Assembly (NCBI RefSeq): GCF_030867095.1
Contig: NC_081832.1
Location: 56,591,444-56,655,443, forward strand
DNA: 64,000 nucleotides
Source: Alligator mississippiensis
Lineage: Eukaryota > Chordata > Crocodylia > Alligatoridae
Direction of reading: 5' to 3'
Below are positions 46,262-57,507 of the stretch, piece after piece. Position 1 is the stretch's first letter. Each line of letters begins with the position of its first letter. A program made the translations under genes and the position numbers. The notes beneath the pieces are model-generated. The model had not been told where the DNA came from, did not search any database, and was given only the letters and a program-made list of their open reading frames with translations.

Positions 46262-48929
46262 ACCCCTCATGAAGTCTGCACACCACTCAGGCCCTTGCCC
46301 CCTTGTCATGCAGAGTTAATTGGGCAACTCAGGCTTTATCCCTGTTTCTTCTTTGGGAAGGGTCTCTTGATCTCAGACCCACTTCTCTTTTTTCTCCACT
46401 CAAGCTGCGTAAAACAGTAGAAAGGGAAAAAAGCAACTTAAAGCATTGACTTACTCAATCTCAAGGGCTTGGCCGTTTGTCTCAGGCCAGTCCATCTCTG
46501 GCAGGGTTCCCTGCCCTGCCGCGCCACTCCTCTTTGTGGAGTTCTTGCAGCTGGGTCTCCTGGCTAAATGGAGCTTTCATAGCTCTGTTGCCAACTCCCT
46601 GTCAGCTCTTCAGGTCCCACCAAATGTCCCCGGGCCCAGGACACCACTCCTCACTCTCTGGCTCTTCTACTTCCTCTCTCCTGGGGCTGCTCTAGTTATA
46701 TGGAGTGGCTGCTCTGAAACCATGGCTCCTGTGGCACTTCCCACCTACCTTTTCCCAACATCTCACCTCCAGTCATGGGATGTCTGGTGTCTTTCCTTTC
46801 TATTTCACAAATCTGTAAAAATAATAATAATGCTAGAAAGCATGCACAACCACCCTAATTTTTTGGTGAAACTCTTTTGAAATATTTTTTTTATCTAGTC
46901 TTACCAGACACATTCTATTCCTTGTGGGTTCTTTTTATAGTTGGATTGTTTGATCCCTATTTTTTTTTTCCAGTGTAAGTTGGAAGTTTTCTTTTTGGGA
47001 TACATTTAGTATTCAGAGTGGTTGGGAGAAGGAAGTGAAACTTAATCATGTGTCTTCAGGTCTCATTATGGATAAAAGTCTGTGACAATAGATAATAGAA
47101 CTGGTTGGACAAAGTTCAACAGAACCATATACAAATGCAGTAAAATATGCAGTTCCACTGTAATCAAAATGCTTCCAGAAACTGAGCTGATTTCATCAAA
47201 ATTTCACTCATGAGACAAAGCAACAGCAACAACATCAAACTCTAGCAATGTTGAATGTCCCAGTTTGAGGATTTTCAAGTGAGATATTCCATCTTTAATT
47301 TTGAGATATTTTCATTTAAAAACATTAAAGTATGGTATTGCATAATATGATACAAACAAACCACAATTGAAAGGAGATATTTAGTTTTGTCCAGGCAAAA
47401 CTTAACCCTAATCCTAACCTAAATTTTTTCAGAGTTTTCCTTTACAGAATGTTTCAATTTTGTACCATCTTTGCTGTGATTTAGACTGAAGCCAAATCTC
47501 AACATCTTTATGACCCAGAACTCCTTCATGGTTCTTCTGGAGAAAGCTGTCCTAATAAATCTTTTGTAATCTCACCATGTCACTTTGGAAGTTTATATCA
47601 GCTACATTCCTACTGGCTTCTGACCAATGTTTATGATTTTCCATGAATGAACAAACCTTCATTTACTATGCATTTTGTTGCTTTAAACTACTAAAATTAA
47701 TAGTATTTTAAAAATCTCCCAGGAAGCTGTTCATTCCCTAACAACACTCTTACTGCCAGGAAGATGGTCTTAACAAAGTAATTAGAATACAGATGAGACT
47801 GACTCATTTGATATTTTTTTATTTCTTATACTTGAGCAATAACATTTATTTTTACTTAAGATAGACTCCTGCTTATCACCTTGAGCATTAAGCTCTAAGC
47901 AATGCACTAAGCAAAGTTGTCTTCTTTGTCCAGTGCCATGCAGACAAAGGCTTCAGTCTGACTGAACTGGAACAAAGCTAGTTGTTTATATTAAATTGTT
48001 AGTCACTTAATTTGCTGAAGTGCTAGATATTAGGACCCAACTATTTTATAGTATTGGGAAGCTGAAAGCTTACTTTTATTTCTGAAGGACACATTTGAGT
48101 TTTAGAAAATGTGTCAAACTATTTGGAAATAATTTCAGTATTTGTCTACCTATCATTTTTTATGACTTTGTAAGTGCAACAAAATGGTTTATACATTGTT
48201 GTTATGCAGGTGTAGAACAAAGATGTCAAAAAATGAAAATAGATTGAAGGCTTTAGTCACTCAGTGGACTGATCAAAAGCAGTTGTTTAATGGAAATGAT
48301 ACTCTAACAATGAATTTCACTCAAACTTGGCTTGGAGATATTTGGATGTTCTTTCTTAATGGTAGAATCTTGCAGAGGATTTACTGGTCTATTGTTGGAA
48401 TGGAAACAGCAGGAGTCAAATACTATTGCAACGACCCCCAACCCAGCATCATTAAGAGGTCATTTAAAGGAGGAATTGAGCAACTTTGGTATTGTCTCAC
48501 AGGCAAAGGAAATTTTAATACGTGGTGAGTAGGAATGGATATTCTTTTGTCCCTATCTAAAACATCACCAACTTTCCTAATATAAAACATCTTAGGTAAC
48601 ACATTTTAATTATAGGTTTTAAATTACTACATGAGGTCTGTATTTATTTCAGAACTAACTTGAGCTATGTACACTCAACCTTCTCTTCCCTTGCTAGTGT
48701 AGCATGAGTGAGAACAGTCATGCTGTAATCTAACGTGACTTTGTCCATGTTTGCTCTATATGCATTCAGTAAATATTAAGTTTTACGGGCTGTTTTTGAT
48801 TCTTCATACAGCAGTAAGGTCAAAGCTCAATCACTCTATTAATTCTTTACCAATGAATTGTGGGAGAACTTGCAAGTCTTTTCTGAGAGCATAGGAAGAA
48901 TTGCAAGAAGGGATTGGAGAATTAGTAGT
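46262..48929. other. non-coding DNA
   Basis: About 46270-46780 is CT-rich and may be an unrecognised repeat. The remainder is AT-rich. The frame 48184-48528 (114 codons) is the longest in AT-rich sequence and is directly followed by GTGAGT at 48523, which resembles a splice donor. I recognise no domain in it and see no acceptor or further exon, so I do not call a gene. Confidence 0.4.
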
Positions 48930-49290
48930 GTATTTGGTAGCTGTGTTGGTCTGAGACAAGAAGTCGTACAAAAAAATAGAACTCTTGGTTCCAAAATGAT
49001 ACCTTTTATTAGACCAACTGGGAAATTGCAAGAAAATTGTCCTTTTCTGCAAGCTTTCAGGATCAAAGTCCCTTCATCAGGTTCTGGGAAAAGTATAGAT
49101 GGTACAAGATGGTAAAAAGTCCCCCTAGGTAGTTAATAAACTTCATTTTTGCACAGAGGGAGCTGAAGAAGGAAGGCTGTTTCCATCTGGGTCCATGAGA
49201 GTGTCTTTGTGAGCTGTGCTGAGTAGCTCTTTGATGTGTAGATCAGGTAGGATTCCTTCCCTGGTGGGACCAACATGCCTACCAAGTACA
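48930..49290 (-). mobile_element. Penelope-like repeat with hammerhead-like core
   Basis: Plus-strand edge GTAGCTGTGTTGGTCTGAGAC near 48939 matches the dimer at 38325. On the minus strand 49080-49074 reads CTGATGA. It is followed by AGGGACTTTGATCCT (49073-49059), which can fold as a 4-bp stem with a 7-base loop, and GAAA (49058-49055): the order of the conserved hammerhead ribozyme core. Penelope-like elements are known to carry such ribozymes. The region 49085-49290 is probably more of the element, but its end is not defined. A 70-codon frame (49133-49345 minus) shows no RT or GIY-YIG motif. Stems I and III are not verified. Confidence 0.65.
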
Positions 49291-52200
49291 CTCCTGAAAC
49301 ATGGAAGATACAAAATTTTAGCCGATTTTGGATTTCAAACTTCATTGCAGAACAACAAGAAAGATTTTTTTTTTTTTGCCTGCCATCTGACAGGGAAGAA
49401 ATATATAATATTATATTTTTAAAATGTATTATCTTGAAGAATTGGATGTAAACATTTTTGGTATTATTATACTGTAAAATATGCTAGCTTTATTAGAAAT
49501 ATGTTGCGATCAATTCATAACAATTGCATTATTTTATTCTTGGTTTTACAGGGTTAAAAGACAGGTATTTAATTGCTTAGATATCTCTTTTAGAGCTGGC
49601 CAGGAATTTATTTTCTTATATCAGGATTTATTTTATTTTATTGCGCCGGGGGGGGGGGGGGGGGGGTTGGAATTGAGGCTGGAAAAAAAACCCAAACCAG
49701 GAAGAAAGGTTTAAGCCTTTCAGTAAGTGAAACCTGAAAAAAGTTGTTTTCTGTCAATAAAATGTTTCATTTTGCCATTTAAAAAATACTGTTTTGTTTG
49801 GGGCTCTTTTATCACTAATTTGCAGTAATTTAGTTTTTTCCTTGGTATTATAGTTTGCTTATCAAAATACAAAGTTGTTTCATGCCAAAAAAAGGCTTTT
49901 TGTTTCCAATATGCAGAAACAGGATGTTTTGATTATTTTGAAAAAAATATTCAGCCTGAGAAATCTGTCAAAACCAGACTTTCCAGTTTTAGTTTTGATG
50001 AATCAGCATTCCTAAACTGCTCTACCTTCTGTATGCTAACTTTTTGCTGTGTATATCAAATCCAAAGGCTTTGCTGACTTGGTTATTTTACGTCATTTTA
50101 AATGCATTTCATAATTCCTAGGAATGGTGTTAGTGTTAAAATTTAATTAAAATAACCACTCACTGTAGGCATTCTAATTATAAATTGACATTGGATATTG
50201 TTTAAGAATGCATGTTCTTTAAGTTACTTTACTTCAATGTCATTATGTGACTGTTGGCCACTAACCACCATATATTTCCTACCTGTTTTCTGGCCTCATT
50301 CCATGTTTCCCTGTAGATAAAAAGATCAGTATCTATCATAGGTCCTCTTAAAATCAGTTTGTAATATGAGATGAGCACAACAGAGAAAACATGTAAAGGA
50401 AAACATGCTGAATATTTAACTCCATCATTTCACTTTGTTAGATCTGGTAGAGGTTGACTTATAAAAGAAATGTAAATATTTTTTTTTTGCATTTGGGAAT
50501 CTTTAGTATAAGTTAGAAGTTAAATGAGTTAGCAGGCCAAATTAATGCATCTCTGGTGCATCTTCATGAAAGGAGTAAAGTTACACCAGGAATATTTTTG
50601 GCTCAGTGACCACTGAGGTGATAGGTGTCAACAACTCCCAATTAAGTGGGAGATAATAGTAATCTGGTGTCAGGGCTTCAGAGGAATGCTCAGAACCTCA
50701 GAGGCATGCTCAGTTTCTTAGAGAATCACGTCCAAGGCATTCCTCATCTCTTAAGTAACGAATGTTACAAAAATTAATATTCCATAACATAATGGGCTAT
50801 CGTAATAATGATCAATTATACACTTTTCTTTAACAGACAGTCCTCATAAAAGATTGTCATATGCTGCTGAAGAAGGTAATGTGGAAGGAGGGAGAAATAT
50901 ATAGTGAAAATAATACATAACATATTTTGTGCTCTTCTATATAGTTATACAACTATTTTGATGGGGAATGAATCCCTTATGAAGCTTTCCCCCCCAGGAT
51001 CACTTAACATGAAGGTTAAAAGAAATATAGGTCTTTGCTGAAAAAAATGGCAAAAGGTTAAAAATAAAACCCCTAACATTCCCTGTTTTCAACAGTATAA
51101 ACATTTAGGAAACTGAAGACTTCAGAGGAACGTTGAAACCAATGAAAAGGAATGCAGAGGAACTGCATATCAGCATGTTTCTATAGACACCACTTGGAAA
51201 CAAGAGAAAGGAGGGGGGAAGGAAAGAGAATCAATTCTTGGCTTTTAATTATTGAGCAAAACTGCCAGACTGTCAGAAAACCTCAATACTCCTTCATCCG
51301 CATACAGAAGCTCCTCATTAAGCTATCTTCTTTAGTGTCATGAGCCACACATACCTTGGAGGCAGAACACAGAAAATTTCCTGCTGATCACTGAATTTTA
51401 CTGCACAGTTGCTGAAAATTATATTAATTAAAACAGCAATATTGAACATCTGAATTCATTTAAACTTTATTGATACTTTTTTTTTTAAACCTACTGTCTT
51501 AGGATGGCGTTGTCATATAGTCCAATGAGATTTTTTTTCTTTTTTCTATTTTTTTTAAATTTAGAGTGCAATAAAAAAATATTCACTCTTGGTCTAACTG
51601 ATCTTTCAATGAGTCCCATTAACTGCATTAGGGACTTAATTAGGACAATTCCAAGAGCTTTTAGAGATTTCACTTTTGCCATGTTCCTGCTGTAGTTCTC
51701 CGATTTTGTGAGAGTGAAGAACTACAAATACCACGCGTGGACTGTGGAGAAAGACAAGAGTTGCATGTTCAGGAAGATTTATTACAAATGTTGAATGTTT
51801 CAGCCATCAACAAGAGCAGTCTGTCTGTACTTTTGCTAATAATCTAACTTGGGTGGGGCAATGGGGCACTAGTGCTGGTTGCCAATTTAGAGGGGCAACT
51901 AGCAGTACCCCACAATGCTCAGTTGTTTGCAGTCCCCCACTTCTGACGCTCCAAAGAATCTCTGCCCAGGGTGCCAAAACTGCTAGTTACACCTCTGACT
52001 TCAGCAATTAACATTCATGTGGTAGGAAAGGCAACACACTTCTATTATATAAGCTACTACAGCCAAGTGAAGCCAATTGGGTTGGTCACCTATTTTTTGA
52101 ATGTCTAATGTTTTTTTGCAGACAGAAGTTTTTCTAAAGAGTCATTATGGAGTGGAAACAAAGCAGTGTCTTGGAGAGAGACTTTTTTTTTTAGTTCAAG

Positions 52201-53042
52201 CAATCATTATAGATATGTTATTACAAAAAATTAAACATTGCATTTCCAGGAGTAGGATGTTCATGAATGAAATCAAATACAATATTTTTATTGGGTTTTT
52301 TTTTGTCTCTTTAGATTGGTTTGGAGTAAAGGAACGAAGTCTAAGTATTCTCCATCAATTAATTTCAAGTAGATGTGCTCAGTGTCAGATTGAGCACAAA
52401 ACAGAAAAAAATATATTGGTAAGCTGAAGTGATGGCTTAAAATATTTTTTGTGAGCTTTCAAAATGTAGGAGGTTGCTTTAACTGAGAAATTGATTTAGG
52501 TGCCAAGGAAAAAAGAGGCACAAAAAAGAGGAACAGATGAGTGAAATGTTTAAGAAAAGAAACAAACCATGGTAATTTAGAGGATGTATGGCTTAATGAG
52601 ATTCTACTAGACATTCTTGCTTGAAAATATTCTGGCATGCAAAGAGCCAGAGAAAAGAATTTTTTGGTTGAAAACAAAAATTATTTATTTATATATTTAT
52701 AGAAAAGAATCTTAGAAAAGAGAGGTAAAGAAAAATCACTTTGTAATAATTTAGGCTTCAAATTTTAGAGAGTATATGTCAGGAGCTGACACTAGAAATG
52801 TCCATTGATATTCAAGATGGCAAAATGTATATTAAGATTGTTGATTACAGGTTCACAATTTTCTAGCACTCAGTTCTTCACCTCTTTAATTCTAAAGAGG
52901 TAGTGTGATTTGTATTTGTTTATTTAGCATATGCAGTTTTGGCATATTGTTTCAGCCATCTTATAATGATTTCATTGCCAGTGTCAAGAGCTTGAAGGCC
53001 ACCAGGGAGCATTGTGAATGGACACAAGTCAACAATATGGGA
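49291..53042. other. AT-rich non-coding DNA
   Basis: Contains the long poly-G run at 49648-49666, an exact-ended short duplication near 50680-50715 (CTCAGAACCTCAGAGGCATGCTCAG) and poly-T tracts near 51478 and 51530. The open frame 52101-52427 has no recognisable domain. No exon is supported. Confidence 0.45.
49648..49666 (+). repeat. poly-G tract, 19 G
   Basis: Nineteen consecutive G residues in an AT-rich neighbourhood. It can form G-quadruplexes in principle and is likely to vary in length or to be prone to assembly error. Confidence 0.95.
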
Positions 53043-53232
53043 CATAGTTTCATAGTTGTTAGGGTTAGAAGGCACCTCAATAGATCATCAAGTCAAACCC
53101 CTGCCTTGGGCAGGAAAGAGTGCTGGGGTCATATGACCCCAGCCAGGTGCTTATCTAGTCTCCTCTTAAAGACCCCCAACATAGGGGAGAGCACCACCTC
53201 CCTTGGAAGCCCATTCCAGATTCTGGCAAGCC
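53043..53232 (-). mobile_element. CR1 LINE 3' end fragment
   Basis: Minus-strand CR1 tail. The complement reads ARIWNGLPREVVLSP and KRRLDKHLAGVI, then the 3' UTR with CACTCTTTCCTGCCCAAGG and the TGATGATCTATTGAGG end. It is 5'-truncated at about 53232, where it abuts the reverse transcriptase remnant of a different LINE, so it probably inserted into that older LINE. Confidence 0.9.
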
Positions 53233-53600
53233 ATTTTCAGTGCAGATGGTTAAGGCTAGAACTTGATTGCAAGTGCTCTAGCCATGTGGGATCCTGCTTG
53301 GTCTGGGCTTAGAGCAATCCATTACTGGAGAAATTTGTTCCAGAACTACTCTCTCAAGTGGCTTGTAGCAGATATTCAGGAGGAAGATTGGTCAGTAACT
53401 TGCTGCTGATAGTGGGTCTTTGCCAGGCTTTGGTAGGCCAATGATTTTTGCTCAGTGCCATGCTGATGGAATTCATCCTTCATGGATTATACGATTGATG
53501 AAGAGTAGAAGCCAATTATGAGCTCATAGCCAGTTGCAGTACCAGATTTTAATTTTCATAGCACAGAGTTGCATTGTTGAGTTGAACTGGTGAAAAGGTG
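53233..53600 (-). mobile_element. non-CR1 LINE fragment, RT amino-terminal region
   Basis: Read on the minus strand, the complement of about 53510-53233 gives LFINRIIHEG, IPSAWH, AKIIGLPKPGKDPLSAASY, PIFLLNICYKPLERVVLEQI and, after a frame shift, TCNQVLALTICTENG. This follows the order of the RT start in a widespread non-LTR family (AKIIALLKPGKDP-xx-SYRPISLLxxxYKLLERIVLxRI ... STCDQVLALTTFIENG). At least three in-frame stops interrupt it. The carboxy-terminal fragment at 36240-36860 fits the same family. CR1 has NVVPIFKKGRKEDPxNYRPVSL at this position, so this is a different clade. Confidence 0.75.
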
Positions 53601-54086
53601 CATGCAAGATCTTGGTTCTGAACATTTCAATGCAAATGCTTTGCTCCCACCTTTTCTTGGAGGTAGCATGGTTAAGTGAACTTTTAAACATGTGTTAGTT
53701 GGTTTTTCTAAGTATTTAATTATCAGTAATTATTAATTATCATAATTCTGTGCTGATAAAAAAATCCTTTGAAATTTTCAGTGGTTTAATTTAAAAAAAA
53801 TGTCTAAATGCTTACTGAAAAATTTAAAAGGGGAAAAAAAGTAAATGATTTATTATATAATTTTGTCATTTGTAATTGGATGTAATATTAGGGCCAGCTA
53901 AAAGTCCATGTAGAACATTGTATATTACTACTATCAGTGGTTAGAGACTATGAAGATGAGTGTTCAAGAAAAAGTAGGAGATAGAAAAATACCTTGTAAG
54001 TTGTACAGAATTTTTTTTTTGCAATAATAAAAATAGTGAAAATGGGTACTAGTCAACTGACAATATTGTGCCATTTATAACATTAT
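53601..54086. other. AT-rich non-coding DNA
   Basis: AT-rich with several homopolymer runs. No feature was recognised. Confidence 0.4.
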
Positions 54087-54622
54087 GGATCGGTACAGTC
54101 AAAAAGCCTGAGGTTGAATCAAGTCTCTCCTGAATTCAGTCAAACCTGAATTGAATTAATGTGAGTCTTCTTGGGTTAGCCTAAACTGCAAAGATTGAAA
54201 CAATAAGCAAGTGAACAGACATTCACTTTTGCTCTTGGAAATGTAGCCACATGCCTGCAGTGGCCCAGGCCAGAAGCCGGGGGCACTTTAGCATGCCTCC
54301 CTGCTTGGCTGGAGCAGACAGTTTGGGCCAAAGCTAGCTCACCCATCCTGTGAGAAGGGCTTGCTGGGGAGGAGCAAAGCATCCTGGGATGCTGGGGGAC
54401 TGAGTGAACTTGAATCTGGAGGGGATCTGGGACAGAAGTTCAATAAACTGATTTAACATAAATCAGTTAAATTTAATACTACATCCATCCAGGTTTATCT
54501 TAAACCAGTTTCAGCTATTTTGAAAATGGCTTATGTGCACTGAATTTCTGGGCTAGTGGGAGAAATTACACGTAAACCAGTACAAATGATCAGAAACCAG
54601 GTCAGATCTGTAACACAGAGGT
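54087..54622. mobile_element. DNA transposon, GGCTAGGGACAGACATT family, with its end inverted
   Basis: From 54087 to about 54542 the sequence is the complement of the short family member at 26690, including the complement of the central GGCCAGAAGC and GCATGCCTCCCT words. The last 75-80 bases (54551-54622, GGCTAGTGGGAGAAATTACACG... to CTGTAACACAGAG) are the family's left end but in the opposite orientation to the rest. The simplest reading is a local inversion of the terminus after insertion. It is non-coding. Confidence 0.75.
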
Positions 54623-54649
54623 TCAGTCTAAAATTCAATTTCTGATAAA

Positions 54650-54672
54650 AAAGAGAGAGAGAGAGAGAGCAC
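54650..54672 (+). repeat. AG microsatellite
   Basis: About nine AG dinucleotides in a row within AT-rich sequence. Confidence 0.9.
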
Positions 54673-54879
54673 GTATGAGAGAAAGGAAAAGTCAGAGTAA
54701 TAGCCAGTATTCTGCTAATCAAGCCATTCAAATCCCAGCTTTAGATGAGCAGATGAGAAACTTGAATCTCATCCTAGCACAATCCTTATTAATCTGGCTA
54801 CTATGGTGTAAATCTGTTTTCTTGGTAAATAAATAAAATTGAATTCCATTTCTGAGGAAAGGGAGGAAGGAGAGCACCA

Positions 54880-54981
54880 GAGTACAGACCCTGGACTTCA
54901 GAAAATAAGATTTCAACTCACTTAAGGAACTGATGGGCAGGACCCACTGGGAAGCCACTCTGGGAGGAAAAGGAGTCCAGG
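54880..54981 (+). mobile_element. CR1 LINE, old copy, ORF2 linker (part 1)
   Basis: The sequence reads TLDFRK-like, then a decayed ELMGRTHWEATL, GGKGVQ, the ORF2 stretch between endonuclease and RT that also appears at 4656-4780 minus. It stops at 54981 and resumes at 55253, interrupted by a DNA transposon. Confidence 0.75.
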
Positions 54982-55244
54982 CAGTGGTGGCCTTAGGGTT
55001 GCTGGCGCCCTGGGCAGGAGAGTCATGTGGGGCCCCTTAGAGATAAGCACTCAGGTAAATAACCCAACCACAGGTGTATTGTGGTTCTTTTAATATTCTT
55101 TGGGAGAATTAGATAAATAATCAAGTGTTAAAATGCAAATAGAGCCACTTTCTTGCAAAAACTTCACCCTCCCCAAAAATTGAGCCCCCTAAAGTGTGGG
55201 GCCCAAGGTGATCACTCAGTTTGCCCTCCCCTATGGTCACTGCT
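54982..55244. mobile_element. hAT-like DNA element inserted in CR1, 263 bp
   Basis: The left end is CAGTGGTGGCCTTAGGG; the complement of the right end is AGCAGTGACCATAGGG, an imperfect inverted repeat. Octamers AGTCCAGG (54974-54981) and GGTCCAGG (55245-55252) flank it, 7 of 8 identical. Removing the element and one octamer restores a continuous CR1 reading (GGAGTCCAGGACAGCTGG), which confirms the boundaries. It is non-coding; the interior holds GGGGCCC and GGCGCCCTGGGC words. Confidence 0.82.
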
Positions 55245-55252
55245 GGTCCAGG

Positions 55253-55594
55253 ACAGCTGGATGTACTTTAAAGAAGCCTTACTGAGAAGGAGCAAACAAT
55301 CCCAATGCGGAGGGAGAATAGCACATATGGCAGGTGACCAGCTTGGCTTATCAGAGAACTGTTTGATGAGCTAAAACACAAAAAGGAAGATAACAAAAAG
55401 GAAGAAGTGGAAATTTGGATAGATGACTAGGCTTTTGATACAGTCTCCCACAACATTCTCACAAGCAAGCTAAGGAAGTATGGGTTGGATGAATGGATTA
55501 TAAGGTGGATACAAAACTGGCTGGATCATCAGGGTCAGAGGGTAGTAGTCAATGGCTTGAGGTCTCCTTGGCAGCCAGTATCAAAGGGAGTGTC
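55253..55594 (+). mobile_element. CR1 LINE, old copy, RT region (part 2)
   Basis: Continues the CR1 from 54981: DSWMYFKEALLR, followed by a jump to the RT block FDTVSHNILTSKLRKYGLDEWIIRWIQNWLDHQGQRVVVNG near 55435-55558. The intervening RT amino-terminal part is deleted. The element is then interrupted at 55594 by the solo LTR. It is inactive and belongs to an older CR1 subfamily like the 1547-4800 copy. Confidence 0.82.
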
Positions 55595-56559
55595 TGTCAT
55601 GGTGCAGGGTCCCCAGGGATAGCTGTGATGCCCCTAGGGCTCCATGACTGTGTCAGTTCTGCCCTGCGGGCACCTCCTTTTCTTTCCTGCCATGTCTTCT
55701 TGGTATAACTAATAAATGAGGAGGCTGCCCACGAGTGTCTGTTCAGTCACAGTCCTGATGGACCCCACTGGACCCTGTGGGTTCTTGGGCCCCTTATTGG
55801 GTTCCGCTCTGAGTAGATGCCTCATGGGACACCTTAGGCCTTACAGGCTAGATGTGCGGCTTCAAAACCTCCCCTTTACCACTTCCCATGCCACACAGGT
55901 GGTATTTAAACTTTGTCCCTTTTGATAAGGCCTCAGTCTAGCTCTGCCTCCTGTCATCACTGGGCCCTTGGCCCCTGTAGCTGTGCCATCTCCAGTGCTG
56001 GGTTCTCTGCAATCCTGTCTCCACTATGTCCTACTAGCGCCAGGGCTCTACATGGTTGTGTGCCCCAGTGAGGCCTCCTCCTTCCCAATTAGCCTCATCC
56101 TGGTTCCCCGGTTTAAATAACAATGTAAATAAAAGCCCCTGGGCAACCGCATAACAGTAACAATGACACTGGAGGCCACACTCTGCCCCTTTACGAAGGC
56201 AAGCTTTTCCCTGAGGAATGTGTGCCTCCTAGCCCCAGGTACTTTAGGAGCTCCTAGAGCCCATCAATCTTACCAGTAGCAGAACAGGCAACCCAGCATC
56301 TCCAAGTAGCTTTTCCCGTAAGAGCTCCTTCCCCCTGGCTGCTGCCAGAGAGCTAACCCCTGCCAGCCCTGGGGCTTATATGTACCCAGGGCCCTGTCTC
56401 CTTCCGGTCAGCTGACCGGGTATAGGTGCCAGCTAGTTCCCTCATTAGCCTGCTGACCAGACAGCCTGCAGCTGTGGAGCACTGCCTTGCTCTCAAAGCT
56501 CTCTAGTTTGGCTGCTTCTGCTCTTAAAGGAGCAGGCACACCTTAGTGCCCCTGGAACA
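55595..56559. mobile_element. solo LTR nested in CR1, 965 bp
   Basis: A fossil LTR with TG...CA ends: TGTCATGGTG at the start and CCTGGAACA at the end. Flanking pentamers are GTGTC (55590-55594) and GTGCC (56560-56564), 4 of 5 identical. Removing it restores the CR1 wording GGGAGTGCCCCAGGGGT, so the boundaries are well supported. No internal region is attached. It holds an AATAAA-type signal near 56127. The degraded duplication suggests an older insertion than the LTR at 37260. Retroviral or Gypsy-like origin is not distinguishable here, and orientation is uncertain. Confidence 0.72.
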
Positions 56560-56600
56560 GTGCCCCAGGGGTTGGTCCTGGTGAAGAGATGAAAATATCT
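56560..56600 (+). mobile_element. CR1 LINE, old copy, short remnant (part 3)
   Basis: The words GTGCCCCAGGGGTTGGTCCTGG continue the CR1 RT segment that stops at 55594. Beyond about 56580 I can no longer follow CR1 with confidence. Confidence 0.6.
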
Positions 56601-57507
56601 TAATAAACTTATTCAAATCTCTTCACTAATTTGAATTTGGAATAAGAAATTTGCAAGAATGAGGGTTGTTAATCCTGAAAACCCCAAATCAAACAATTGC
56701 AGTATTGTGGACTTGTGGAGCTTTACCACTAGGTATTGGTTTGCTTCCCAACCCCACCTAGTGTCTGCAAATTACATATACACAACAGGCTCAGGTTAGT
56801 TTCAAACAACAGGACTATATTATGATAAAATAGTTAAATGCAGAACAGGCAACAAGACTGTAATAGATAACAAATGTATAAACAAGAACAGGCAATATAA
56901 TACAAGGGTGTGTGAGAAGCAGCAAATAGAGAGCAAAAGCAGCTCACACCACACAGTGACAGACTGCTGTGTACTTCACAGAGGCTGACTGTCCACTGGA
57001 GCCCTTGTTCCCCCTCCCTTATGGAGCTGTGCATGCTGTTCCTCTCAGGGCACAGAGCACTCCATGCAACAAGGGGTGGGGGATACGTTACCCTCTAGCG
57101 ATGATTGCTTCTGGATGGTTACCTGGGCTGAAGTCCAAATGACTACCAGTGCACTCTCCTCAGAGCTGCACTCAGACAGTGAGGGCACAAATCACTTTAC
57201 GCTAACAAGCAACAACCAACACTCACCAAATACTGCTCACGTTTCTTGCACTTTCACTCTGCCTCAGTCATGCGCCTCCACAAATTACATGCTATTTCAC
57301 AGGTGTGTGCTCCTTTTATTCTTACTGGTCACCCACTTCTGCCAGTCACCCAGTTGACCAATCATCCAGGAATAAAGCACTGTCACTCAAATATCAATCA
57401 TAACACTACCCAAACTGATTATGATTTACCTGAGAAGGTGAGAGATTCACCTTCACAACAATTCATGCCACTGCTCAGTCCTACACTGATCAGATAGGTC
57501 ATGACCA
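56601..57507. other. non-coding DNA, possibly an unrecognised insertion
   Basis: Sequence between the CR1 remnant and later transposon fragments. The frames 56834-57034 (minus) and 57064-57497 (plus) lack any motif. It separates the body of the old CR1 from a CR1 tail at 57831 and may therefore be inserted DNA, but no paired ends were found. Confidence 0.35.

Noticed and set aside
48184-48528. 114-codon frame followed by GTGAGT
   Set aside because: No domain recognised, no acceptor or partner exon seen, and a single donor-like hexamer is common by chance.
56581-56626. Small inverted repeat GTGAAGAGAT/ATCTCTTCAC as a MITE
   Set aside because: Only 46 bases long, no target duplication and no related copy seen.
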